Origin: CAZICM01 sp964537685
GTDB taxonomy: Bacteria; Myxococcota_A; Polyangia; Polyangiales; Polyangiaceae
Direction: 5' to 3'
Assembly (NCBI GenBank): GCA_964537685.1
Contig: CAZICM010000009.1
Coordinates: 155,931 to 219,930, forward strand
DNA: 64,000 bases
Below are positions 8,353 to 16,735 of the stretch, piece by piece (within the stretch, counting starts at the first letter, position 1; every line of letters starts with the position of its first letter). Both the position numbers and the translations under genes were made by a program. The notes below the pieces were generated by a model, which worked only from the letters and a program-made list of their open reading frames with translations, did no database searches and was not told the DNA's origin.

Positions 8353-10020
8353 ATGTTGTACGACCCCGAGATGGTGGCCCGCGCCATCGAACAATATGCC
8401 GAGCAAGTCCAGCAGTTTACCCGCGGCGAACTCTCTCCCGAACAGTTCCGCCCGCTTCGCTTGGGAATGGGGCTCTATGCCCAGCTCGCCCATGTTCAAC
8501 ATATGCAGCGCATCAAAATCTCAGGCGGCCAACTCACCGCCAAACAAGTCGAAGCGATCGCCGACGTTACCGAACGCTGGGGCCTGGGCCTCGCTCATGT
8601 AACAACCCGTCAGGATCTGCAAATTCATCATCTATCGCTGGAAGATTCGGTCGATGTACAGCGGGCGCTCTTGGATGCGGGGGTCGTCACCGTGGGCGCC
8701 TGCGCCGATGCCGTGCGCAATGTGACCGCTTCTCATTTTGCCGGCGTGCTGCCCGATGAAGTCTTCGATGTTACGCCCCACGCCCATGCCATTACGCATT
8801 ATTTTATGTTTCATGCCCAGAATCGAAGGCTGCCCCGTAAATTTAAAATCGGCCTATCGGGCAGTCCCCGCGATATCGCTCAGGCGATGATTAACGATGT
8901 AGGGCTCTTTGCGCGGCATAGCGATGAAGGGCGGGGTTTTGGGGTATATGTGGCTGGAGGGCTGGGTTCTACGCCCGAAATCGCTCATCTGTGGAAGCCG
9001 TTTTTGCCCGAGCGCGATTTGCTTTCGGCTTGCGAGGCTGTGATGGGTGTGTTTTTCCGCGACGGCGAGCGGAAGAATCGAAAGAAGGCGCGCTTAAAGT
9101 TTTTGTTGCGCAAGGTGGGCGAGGCCGAATTTATCAGGCGTCTGGACGAGGAATTTGATCGCATTGTGGCCGATCACGGCCCGGAAAATGAACGGAAACT
9201 CGCCGAACTGATGGCATCTTACCGAGAGAGCGAGGCGCCGCCGCAGCTTCTGCCGGGGGGCGAATCGCTGGGGGATGCGGCGTTTGCCCGCTGGAAACGC
9301 ACCAATACCATCGCTCAGCAACAGGCCGGCTATCGGGTCGTGATTCTAAAACTTCCGCTCGGCGATATTAGCGCCGAACAATTGCGCCAAGTCGCTCGTT
9401 TATGCGGTGCATATGGCAATGGCGAAGTCCGCATGACCAACAACCAGAATATTGTGATGCGCTGGGTGCCCGAGGGCGCGCTATATCCTCTATTTAGAGA
9501 GCTTTCCAAGGTGAGCCTAGCGGAGCCGGATGCCGATCATATTAGCGACGTGGTGAGCTGTCCGGGCGGGGATTATTGTTCGCTGGCCATAACCAAGAGC
9601 ATGGGCGTAGCGGCGCAGATTCGGACGCATTTAGCGGCGATGAGCGGACGGGGCGAGGCCGACGATCTGATTCGGACGATAGGGCCATTTGACATTAAAA
9701 TATCGGGCTGTCCCAATTCTTGTGGACAGCATCATGTCGCCGACATTGGGTTGACGGGCGTAATGGCCAAGGATGCTGAAGGTGTGGAACGGCCGCATTA
9801 TTCGCTGAGGGTAGGTGGGGGTGTGGGATTGGATGCGAAATTGGGAGAGCGAATGGATGGTCGTGTACCCGAGGGCGAGACGCCGAAGGTGATTGCGGCG
9901 ATAGCATCGTATTATGTGGCGCAGCGGGTGGAAGGGGAACGTTTTCGTGAATTTGTAGAGCGGGTGGGCGTGCAAGCCATAACCAAAGTGGGATTTGCGG
10001 TAGCCCAAGGGGTAATTTAG
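8353..10020 (+). CDS. Siroheme [4Fe-4S] sulfite/nitrite reductase
   Basis: A 555-residue member of the ferredoxin-type nitrite/sulfite reductase family. The siroheme-[4Fe-4S] ligands are Cys403, Cys409, Cys453 and Cys457 in SCPGGDYC and SGCPNSC. Two ferredoxin-like half domains are visible: THVTTRQD-type siroheme contacts near residues 83-90 and MTNNQNIVMRW near 361-371. It catalyses six-electron reduction of sulfite to sulfide or nitrite to ammonia; which one cannot be told from these motifs. No assimilation operon flanks it. A TTGACA lies about 35 bases before the ATG, but there is no strong ribosome binding site. Confidence 0.9.
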   Translation: MLYDPEMVARAIEQYAEQVQQFTRGELSPEQFRPLRLGMGLYAQLAHVQHMQRIKISGGQLTAKQVEAIADVTERWGLGLAHVTTRQDLQIHHLSLEDSVDVQRALLDAGVVTVGACADAVRNVTASHFAGVLPDEVFDVTPHAHAITHYFMFHAQNRRLPRKFKIGLSGSPRDIAQAMINDVGLFARHSDEGRGFGVYVAGGLGSTPEIAHLWKPFLPERDLLSACEAVMGVFFRDGERKNRKKARLKFLLRKVGEAEFIRRLDEEFDRIVADHGPENERKLAELMASYRESEAPPQLLPGGESLGDAAFARWKRTNTIAQQQAGYRVVILKLPLGDISAEQLRQVARLCGAYGNGEVRMTNNQNIVMRWVPEGALYPLFRELSKVSLAEPDADHISDVVSCPGGDYCSLAITKSMGVAAQIRTHLAAMSGRGEADDLIRTIGPFDIKISGCPNSCGQHHVADIGLTGVMAKDAEGVERPHYSLRVGGGVGLDAKLGERMDGRVPEGETPKVIAAIASYYVAQRVEGERFREFVERVGVQAITKVGFAVAQGVI

Positions 10021-10093
10021 CGGGGCGGGATGCGATACGAAATTCGCCAGCACTGTCTGGACACGACCCCAATAACGCCGTTAGAGTGATTCG

Positions 10094-10657
10094 ATGCAAG
10101 AACTCAGCGCGCTTCTCACCACACTTAGGAACGCTCCCGATATCGACGGTACAGAGTGTCATGCCACGGCAACAAGAGTCTGCGAGATTCTCTGCGGCCA
10201 ATCGCCGGGGCAATGTGCAGCGGGCACGCTGCAGGAATTCAAAACCGCACTCGATCAGGCATCTACATCCGATCGAAACGCTGTCTATCGGGTCGATGTC
10301 CCCGACCTTGGACACTCGTTCGCGGTGATACAATGCCGCCGCGAAATCATGATCGTGCAGTCTTGGCAAGGCTGCTATTCGCTGCGTGAATGGCTGGCTG
10401 CAGCCAATCCGGTTCAGTCGATCGCCAACAACAGATATCTGCCAAGAAAGGGTGCCATGGACATCGATATCTTTAAACTATGCCTCAACATTTTGTCGCA
10501 AATGTTCGCGAACAAGAATCAGCAGAGGGTCGCCGAGCTGGCACAAGAGTTGTTCAACCCCACCGGAGCGAAGGTGGCTGCGCTTGGGATTACGCTCAAC
10601 ACCAAGTTGAAATTAAGCAGTACCCTCGATGTGAAGTTTTCAAGGTACTATTTCTGA
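10094..10657 (+). CDS. Orphan protein, possible papain-like cysteine hydrolase fold
   Basis: A 187-residue protein I do not recognise. The first 110 residues arrange a Cys at a helix start (Cys22 in TECHATATRV), a His after a Gly in a strand (His74 in GHSFAVI) and a polar strand end (IVQSW, residues 87-91) before LREWL. This order Cys...His...polar is that of papain-like toxins and deamidases, so I infer a possible cysteine hydrolase. The C-terminal part (residues 115-187) is helical and separate. No neighbour looks like an immunity or secretion partner. No signal peptide. Confidence 0.5.
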   Translation: MQELSALLTTLRNAPDIDGTECHATATRVCEILCGQSPGQCAAGTLQEFKTALDQASTSDRNAVYRVDVPDLGHSFAVIQCRREIMIVQSWQGCYSLREWLAAANPVQSIANNRYLPRKGAMDIDIFKLCLNILSQMFANKNQQRVAELAQELFNPTGAKVAALGITLNTKLKLSSTLDVKFSRYYF

Positions 10658-11059
10658 ATGTTGGCCTCCCACGGCACTCGTCATTGTATAGCACGGGGGG
10701 CCGGCGCTTCATCGGCGGCTTAGAATCTCCAGGAGCTGTTCGCCGATCCCAATTGGCTCCTCAAAGGCGTTTCATATCGATCCGGCGGCCCCTTGACGGA
10801 GAAACATGCTCGTGTATTCGCGTTTCGGAGCCTCCAGATCAAGTCATCTCGGGGTTGAAGTAGCGCTTCGGCGGCCCCATTGCAGGGCCATCTCATGTTG
10901 AGAAGCGATTCGGAGACGCCGGATGGGGCCAAACAGGTTATGCGGTGCTGAACCGGCGCCGTCGGTTCGAAACAATCAAGGCGAGAGGAACGGTTCGAAG
11001 ACGCCGGAGCACGAGATCACGCCTGTGAGGGGCAAGACCGTAGACCATGGCAAACAACT
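10658..11059. other. Gene-free region with decayed repeats
   Basis: About 400 bp with no convincing gene. Several segments resemble each other: CGGCGGCCCC occurs twice, each followed after about 30 bases by TTCGGAG, and TTCGGAGACGCCGGA and TTCGAAGACGCCGGA occur about 85 bases apart. These look like degenerate copies of one unit. Confidence 0.4.
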
Positions 11060-12004
11060 TCAGGCCGCCGAACCCTTCAGCTCCGTGAGATAGCGCTTGC
11101 GAAAGAACAGTGTCGGGGCATCCGTGCGCACCGAACGCTCCTCCCCGGCAGGCGGTATCTCTGCTGGAACCGACGATTCAATAATCGCCAGGTCCTCCAT
11201 CGCAATCTTCCGGTTGGTCCGATTAAATATCGCGTCCAGAAACGGGCTGGTCATAAAATCACGCGCCATCGTCATCATCATGCGGGTCCGTGTTGCATCA
11301 ATCGGCACGCAGGCCACCATCATCATCAACAGCTTCCCCGGCGCTGGAATGTGCAAGTTCATCTGGTTCGGCCACCGAAAATCCAGCGATCCAGGTTCGT
11401 CTTTCCCATCAATTTTAATCCGCGTATGTAGCCCCCATGGACGCTCGTCCATTTCAATGTCCATCCGTTGACCCGCCCGCTCCACTAGATTCTTCCCTAT
11501 TGTCTTTCGGTGCACAAAAGGTAAATGGGGCCAGTCCAGCATATTCTCCATCGCCCGCGTCCAATGGGTATTGCACTCGATATCAGACCCAGACACCCGC
11601 ACCCCAGGCCGTTCCAGCGATTCGTGGACCTGTGGTTCATCCGGTGGCGTTTCGATCGGTGCGGTGTAGATCCAAATTTGCCCCCCAAGCTCCCTGGTTG
11701 GAACAGTGGTCCCACGCAACATCGGCAGCTTCGCGTCCGGGTTCCATGGCACATGACAGACCTCGCCGTCTCCTCCAAAACGCCACCCGTGAAACGGACA
11801 CTCCAAGCATCCTTCCCGCATCCGCCCCAGCGAGAGAGCCACGCCCCGGTGCGGACATCGATCGAGCATCGCTCTTGCCCGGCCTTCCTTGTCCCGGAAT
11901 AGCACCAGCCCTTCGCCTGCTACTTTTACCCCCATCGGCGCCTTCTTTTGCAGTCGCGCCGATAATGCCACTGGAGTCCAGACCCGCGCAAAGCCTTCAA
12001 ACAT
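11060..12004 (-). CDS. Rieske non-heme iron oxygenase, alpha-subunit-like
   Basis: A 314-residue protein with a Rieske [2Fe-2S] domain: Cys50-Pro-His52 and Cys69-Pro-Phe-His72. The mononuclear iron site follows at Asp157, His160 and His165 (DWPHLPFVH). These enzymes oxygenate or demethylate aromatic or sterol-like substrates using electrons from a separate reductase, which is not seen nearby. It is shorter than the ~450-residue ring-hydroxylating dioxygenases and closer to the demethylase/oxygenase types. GAGGTGACTC precedes the ATG. It probably stands alone, about 85 bp downstream of the helicase gene on the same strand. Confidence 0.85.
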   Translation of the reverse strand: MFEGFARVWTPVALSARLQKKAPMGVKVAGEGLVLFRDKEGRARAMLDRCPHRGVALSLGRMREGCLECPFHGWRFGGDGEVCHVPWNPDAKLPMLRGTTVPTRELGGQIWIYTAPIETPPDEPQVHESLERPGVRVSGSDIECNTHWTRAMENMLDWPHLPFVHRKTIGKNLVERAGQRMDIEMDERPWGLHTRIKIDGKDEPGSLDFRWPNQMNLHIPAPGKLLMMMVACVPIDATRTRMMMTMARDFMTSPFLDAIFNRTNRKIAMEDLAIIESSVPAEIPPAGEERSVRTDAPTLFFRKRYLTELKGSAA

Positions 12005-12090
12005 GAGTCACCTCGTTGGTTGTGGAGGGCTTGGTGCTTTGTCGTCCCTTCGTCAAGGGGTAGACAGGGATGGATGTGATGGCCGGGGAT

Positions 12091-14232
12091 TTATCTAGCT
12101 TGGGGCCGGCGCAACATCGGAGGCTGAAAATCTCCGCCGGCCGCTTCAAAATTGGGTTTGCCAAAGGAAATCGCCGCCAGTACCGATGCCGCTCCCGATT
12201 TGGTTTGGTTGAGTTCAGGGGCGGTTTGGGTCATCTCTAAGCGCTCTTCAATGAGTTCGGCCGGAATATCCAATAAAAAACGGCTGGGTGTGCGGGCGAT
12301 GATTTTCCCCCGGGCGCCCCGCTGTTTGGAACGGCTTAAATACAAACGTTCTTTGGCGCGGGTAACGGCCACATAAAAGAGCCGGCGTTCTTCATCGATG
12401 CTATGCCCCACAATTTCTTCATCGTCGGAGCCGGATACAGGCGCCGCATCCGTGACCCGTTCGGTCAGCGAGCGCAAATGAGGCATGAGCCCTTCTTCAA
12501 GGCCGATCACAAACACAAAACGAAACTCCAGACCCTTGGCGCCGTGCATGGTCGTTAGCGTAACCCGGTCTTCGGCGCTTTCTTCGGCTTCCTGTTCCCG
12601 AAGCGAAATCAGCCTTAAAAATTCGGCAAAGGCTTGGGCTCCAGGGGGAAAGCGAGCATCTCGGCGCGCAAAAAGCTGGACCAAACTATCGATATTGCCC
12701 AGGCGGCGTGCGGCGATTTGTCCCGAGGAAGCCACCAAAACATCTTCGGCAATGCCTGCCTCTGCGATGAGGGCCTTGGTGATTTCCGCGCTGGGCTCGT
12801 TCTTTTCAAAGCGCTGGCGAATGGATTCGACAATACGGGCAAAAGCCCGGCATCCCTCGACGGCGGGCGAGGGCAAATCTTTTACGGTATGAGGCCGGCT
12901 GACAATGGCCCATAACGAGCTATCCCGGGCCGTGGCATTGGCCGATAGTTTTTGAATGGCCGCGTCGCCGATGCCCCGCGCCGGATAATTCAATACCCTT
13001 CGAAGAGATACTTCATCGCTGGGGTCGAGGGCCGTCCGAAGATAGGCGCAGATATCTTTGACTTCCTTGCGTTCGTAAAACTGAGTGCCGCCCACCAGCC
13101 GGAAGGGAATTTGCCTTTCCTTGAGAGCGCTTTCAATGGGGGCCGATTGAAGGTTGGATCGGTATAACACCGCGATATCCTTGGGCCTTACCCCTTGCCG
13201 TTCGATCAGCCGGGAAATCTCCGTTCCCACAAAGCTCGATTCCACATCGGGATCGGCGCATATCACCGATTGCACTTTATCGCCGCCCAGCTTGGCCGCG
13301 ATTAAGGTCTTTTTATGGCGCCGGCCCGTCGAGCGGGCGAGTACCGCATTGGCTACATCCAAAATCGACTTGGAAGAGCGGTAGTTGTGCTCGAGTTTTA
13401 CGACTTTGGCGCCGGTGAAATGCCGTTCAAAATCGAGAATATTCCGGACATCGGCGCCGCGCCAGGCATAGATCGATTGATCGTCGTCGCCGACGACGCA
13501 TACATTTTTATGTTCGCCGGCCAAAAGCCTGACCAGCTCGAGCTGGGCCCGGTTGGTGTCTTGATATTCGTCGACGATGACATAGCGAAAACGCATTCTC
13601 CAGCGCTCGAGCACGTCGGGGCGGCGCTTCCATAGATTCACCACCTCGCAAATCAAATCGTCGAAATCAAAAGCCTGTAGCGATTTCAGCGCGGCGATAT
13701 AACGGGGATAAACAATAGAGGCCAATTCATCGTATTCATCGACGCCTTTGCCCTCCAGTTCGGAAAGCCTCCATGCCTCGGGCTCGACAAAGGCGTTCTT
13801 GGCGTTGGAAATGCGCGTTAAAATCGCATAAATATCGAGGTTTTTGCCCGTGCGCACATGGCGCAGAATTTCCCGGACGATGCTTGCCGCATCCGCTTGA
13901 TCGACAATGGCAAACGAAGATCCCCGAAGATGAAGCGCCCGGGTCTCGGCGCCCAGTACATCCAATCCAAAGCGATGAAAGGTGCATACTTTTAATTCTT
14001 TGGCGACTTTTGAGCCCACCAGCGAACACACGCGTTCATGCATTTCGCCCGCGGCTTTGTTGGTAAAGGTCATCGCCAAAATATTTCGCGCGGCCACGCC
14101 CCGTTCAATCAGCCTGGCCACGCGCTGCGTCACGACCCGGGTTTTGCCGGAGCCCGCGCCTGCCAGCACCAAAAGCGGGCCTAGCGAATGCTCTACGGCA
14201 CTACGCTGAGATGGATTGAGTTCCGCGCTCAC
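12091..14232 (-). CDS. UvrD/PcrA/Rep-type superfamily 1 DNA helicase
   Basis: A 713-residue 3'-5' DNA helicase. It has a Q-motif-like NPSQRSAV start, Walker A AGAGSGKT (residues 24-31), motif II VDEYQDTN, motif III VVGDDDQSIYAWRGA, the YRS of motif IV, and the C-terminal TMHGAKGLEF and VAVTRAKERLY motifs. Such enzymes unwind DNA in repair and restart and strip proteins from DNA. The order of motifs is complete, so it should be active. The last 40 residues are less conserved. The upstream region carries the structured repeat at 14349-14474 rather than an obvious promoter. Confidence 0.92.
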   Translation of the reverse strand: MSAELNPSQRSAVEHSLGPLLVLAGAGSGKTRVVTQRVARLIERGVAARNILAMTFTNKAAGEMHERVCSLVGSKVAKELKVCTFHRFGLDVLGAETRALHLRGSSFAIVDQADAASIVREILRHVRTGKNLDIYAILTRISNAKNAFVEPEAWRLSELEGKGVDEYDELASIVYPRYIAALKSLQAFDFDDLICEVVNLWKRRPDVLERWRMRFRYVIVDEYQDTNRAQLELVRLLAGEHKNVCVVGDDDQSIYAWRGADVRNILDFERHFTGAKVVKLEHNYRSSKSILDVANAVLARSTGRRHKKTLIAAKLGGDKVQSVICADPDVESSFVGTEISRLIERQGVRPKDIAVLYRSNLQSAPIESALKERQIPFRLVGGTQFYERKEVKDICAYLRTALDPSDEVSLRRVLNYPARGIGDAAIQKLSANATARDSSLWAIVSRPHTVKDLPSPAVEGCRAFARIVESIRQRFEKNEPSAEITKALIAEAGIAEDVLVASSGQIAARRLGNIDSLVQLFARRDARFPPGAQAFAEFLRLISLREQEAEESAEDRVTLTTMHGAKGLEFRFVFVIGLEEGLMPHLRSLTERVTDAAPVSGSDDEEIVGHSIDEERRLFYVAVTRAKERLYLSRSKQRGARGKIIARTPSRFLLDIPAELIEERLEMTQTAPELNQTKSGAASVLAAISFGKPNFEAAGGDFQPPMLRRPQAR

Positions 14233-14348
14233 GGCGCCTCGTTATCACGTAAAGGCCGCGGCGCGGATAAGGTTTTTAGGGTGGGGATTTTGGGGTGAAC
14301 GGAAGGATCGGGAATGCAGCCGAAGCTGTGGCTCGATGGCGGGATTTT

Positions 14349-14474
14349 AGAGGGAGTCCTACAGGGCGTTGCGAGGCTTTCGTAGCTAGGGAGGACGACG
14401 GAGCCGTACATTGTACGGTGACGGAGGACGACCGAAGATACGGAAGCCGCAGCAGCCCTGTAGGATTCCCTCTT
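14349..14474 (+). ncRNA. Structured repeat element, copy A
   Basis: A 126-bp element closed by outer arms 14349-14367 and 14456-14474, with 18 of 19 pairs Watson-Crick and one G.U wobble on the plus strand. Inside, 14375-14384 pairs with 14439-14448 (again with a wobble that is G.U on this strand), and CCGTAC/GTACGG closes a small hairpin at 14404-14418. Between lie conserved blocks GAGGACGACGGA and GAGGACGACCGAAG. The reverse complement of 15496-15616 has the same core with different, still paired arms. The right arm overlaps the stop codon of the lipoprotein gene. It could be a non-coding RNA or a small mobile repeat. Confidence 0.6.
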
Positions 14475-15405
14475 AGGGAGGAGTCGCGAACTGGCCAGGG
14501 AAGGGATTGGCGTTTTGGCGCTGGTTCAAGTCATCGAAGACCTGAGGATTGGTGCCCCGCTCATGAAAGACCGCCACGCCAATCACGCCAACATTGCGGG
14601 TATCGCCTGTCTTCTGGCCCACATAGGAGCCCCGGACCGAACCAAAGCGGAACGCGGCCACCGTATCCATGCTCTGCCTAAAGCCGTCGATTTCAAGCTC
14701 GCCTTGCGGGTCCACCAAATATCCGCGCTTTGAAAACGCGCCGGGCTTGCCATCGATGACATCCAAGCCGTCGACCGAGACCACAATCTCCAAGCGGTTC
14801 TGGGTGCGGTTGCGAATCACAATCGAATAACGCCGTCCCGCTTCGCCGATCACAAAGTTACGGCCGCCCGCGATAAAGCCGCTCAATAAACCGCCATGCT
14901 CGTCGCGGAGTCCAATCGAGACCAGGCCCGAATTGAAGAGTCCGCCCGAATGCCGCTGAAAACCAGCCTGGCTTGCCATCGCCCGGGCTCCCTCGGCATC
15001 GTTGTAGAAGAGCGAGCTCATCGAGATGGGCGATGTCGCCGCCGCGCGGACAAAGGGCACGGTTTGAATGCTCGACTGGCGCGTTTCGCCCCATTGCGTG
15101 CCTAAACCAGGCCGATCCACGGGTTCCGACACAGGCGCTTCACGCTGGGCCACGCCGGGAGCCGCGCCGCCTGACTTTGATGATTCCAAAGCCGCGGGCG
15201 GAGGCGGAGCGGACGGGGCATCACCGCCCTCAAACGCCGCCGAAGGAGCCCTGCCTCCTCCGGAGTCGGATACAGCCACGCTCTCAGCGGCTCCGCCCTT
15301 GGGCGACGCGACTTCTCCGGTCGCCGCACTTCCACCGCACGCCTGCATCAACGCGGCAAGCGCAACCGCCACAGCCATCTGCCCTAAACGACGCAACCGA
15401 TTCAT
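14473..15405 (-). CDS. Lipoprotein of unknown function
   Basis: A 310-residue protein starting at 15405, with GGAGGAGACC directly upstream. The signal peptide ends in a lipobox (ALMQAC, Cys23). About 100 residues of Ala/Pro/Gly/Ser-rich linker follow, then a globular domain from about residue 115 with strands such as FVIGEAGRRYSIVIRNRT and LEIVVSVDGLDVIDG, suggesting a beta-sandwich. No family recognised. It is flanked by the two structured repeats in opposite orientation, one of which begins in its stop codon. It lies on the kinase strand but is separated from the kinase genes by copy B. Confidence 0.65.
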   Translation of the reverse strand: MNRLRRLGQMAVAVALAALMQACGGSAATGEVASPKGGAAESVAVSDSGGGRAPSAAFEGGDAPSAPPPPAALESSKSGGAAPGVAQREAPVSEPVDRPGLGTQWGETRQSSIQTVPFVRAAATSPISMSSLFYNDAEGARAMASQAGFQRHSGGLFNSGLVSIGLRDEHGGLLSGFIAGGRNFVIGEAGRRYSIVIRNRTQNRLEIVVSVDGLDVIDGKPGAFSKRGYLVDPQGELEIDGFRQSMDTVAAFRFGSVRGSYVGQKTGDTRNVGVIGVAVFHERGTNPQVFDDLNQRQNANPFPGQFATPP

Positions 15406-15495
15406 GGTCTCCTCCGAACACCCTGCTGCTCTTGACATTGCAAACAACGCAGGCACCGCCCGCATCTTACACCTCGTTTACAAAACAAAATCTAA

Positions 15496-15616
15496 AACCC
15501 CTCTCAGAAATCTACTGCGCCCCCCGTAGCTTCGGTCGTCGTCCTCAAAATACACTTGTATTCTTCCGTCCTCCTTCCTAGCCACGGGGTGCTCGTAACG
15601 ATTTCTGAGAGGGGTT
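15496..15616 (-). ncRNA. Structured repeat element, copy B
   Basis: A 121-bp element with perfect 17-bp outer arms (15496-15512 and 15600-15616). On the reverse strand CCCCGTGGC pairs with GCTACGGGG through one G.U wobble, and AATACA/TGTATT closes an inner hairpin. The conserved blocks GGCTAGGAAGGAGGACGGA and GACGACCGAAG align with copy A. The arms share no sequence with copy A yet both pair fully. It begins at the base after the kinase stop codon (15617-15619). A 10-base direct repeat, TCTAAAACCC, sits at 15491-15500 and 15616-15625. Confidence 0.6.
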
Positions 15617-16735
15617 CTAAAACCCAGTCTCGACGTGAATCCCCGCCCACCTGCACATCCGTCCAATGCCCACGCCCGCAAGCCCCCGCGCCCTCGAGGA
15701 GAGTTCTGTCTGAAATTGATACATCCGGCGGCGCAGGCTCGGAACCCCATAGGCTTTGTCCATCAGCGAATGGCGGAGCTTGCGAAGGGCATCCGCCATG
15801 TCTTGCGCCGAGCTAAAACGGTCGTCCGGCCTTTTCGCCAGCGCTTTCTGAACGATGGCCTCGAGCTGAGCCGGTATCGCTTGAGGCGCAAGAGCCGACA
15901 GCGAAGGTACGCGCCGAATACAATGAGCAAAGCGCATCGCCCGATCGTTTCCCCGTACATCGTCGAAGGGGCCCCGGCCCGCAATCAGCTCATAGAGCGC
16001 AAGTCCAACACCATACACGTCTGTTCGGGCATCCACCGGCCCTCCTGTGTGCTGTTCAGGTGCCATGGCTCTCGAGGTGCCCACCCATACTCCATAGCCT
16101 GTGCGCACCGGGCCTTCCGATACCTCTCGCGCGATGCCCACATCCAAGACCTTGAGCGTTCCGCCGTCGCATAAAAATAGATTCTGAAGCTTGACATCGC
16201 GGTGCACAAAACCCGCTTGATGCAGCGCCGAAAGACCATCCAATGCCTGCTCCATCAGCGATAGAGCGCTCACCACCGAAAACACCCTGATCCGCCCGAG
16301 CTCCATCCGTAAATCGCATCCCGAGAGCAGCTCCATCAGCAAATAGGGCCGGCCATCGTCAATGCATCCCGACTCGAGAAGCCTCACCAAATGCTCGTGC
16401 TCGGCCGCTTGAAGTACGCGCCCTTCATGTTCCATGCGTTCGGCCAAATCGCGCCGCGCTCCATGCACCGAACGAAGCAGCTTGAGCGCAAAATGCCGAT
16501 CTTCATCGCCCCGCGAGACTTGGTACACATCGCCCATCCCTCCTGAGGCCAAGAATTTTTCGATGCGGAAATCTGTCCCGCCCACGATGATGCCTCGAGG
16601 CAAAATCTCCATTTCCCTTGTGGGCTCGGCATCGCCAAACCCTTTGGCCAATGCCCCTTGCGATAGCGCCTCCGTTCTTGAAAAGAGCGGCGGCCCAACC
16701 AGGGTCGACTCTATGGCTTGCCCCGAGAAATTCAT
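15617..16735 (-). CDS. Hanks-type Ser/Thr protein kinase
   Basis: A 372-residue kinase whose N-terminal ~55 residues precede a full catalytic domain: glycine loop LASGGMGDVY, Lys in FALKLL, catalytic loop HRDVKLQN, metal-binding LDVGIA (DVG instead of DFG) and MAPEQ. No transmembrane helix follows, so it is probably cytosolic. The start at 16735 is chosen because its ATG overlaps the upstream kinase stop as ATGA and has GGAG nine bases before it; an ATG at 16750 is the alternative. The two kinases are translationally coupled and may act in one cascade. Its stop codon abuts structured element B. Confidence 0.85.
   Translation of the reverse strand: MNFSGQAIESTLVGPPLFSRTEALSQGALAKGFGDAEPTREMEILPRGIIVGGTDFRIEKFLASGGMGDVYQVSRGDEDRHFALKLLRSVHGARRDLAERMEHEGRVLQAAEHEHLVRLLESGCIDDGRPYLLMELLSGCDLRMELGRIRVFSVVSALSLMEQALDGLSALHQAGFVHRDVKLQNLFLCDGGTLKVLDVGIAREVSEGPVRTGYGVWVGTSRAMAPEQHTGGPVDARTDVYGVGLALYELIAGRGPFDDVRGNDRAMRFAHCIRRVPSLSALAPQAIPAQLEAIVQKALAKRPDDRFSSAQDMADALRKLRHSLMDKAYGVPSLRRRMYQFQTELSSRARGLAGVGIGRMCRWAGIHVETGF

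Noticed and set aside
14349..14474. Structured element A considered as a simple transcription terminator
   Set aside because: The long arms enclose a ~90-base conserved core shared with another locus, and no T-tract follows; it is more complex than a terminator.
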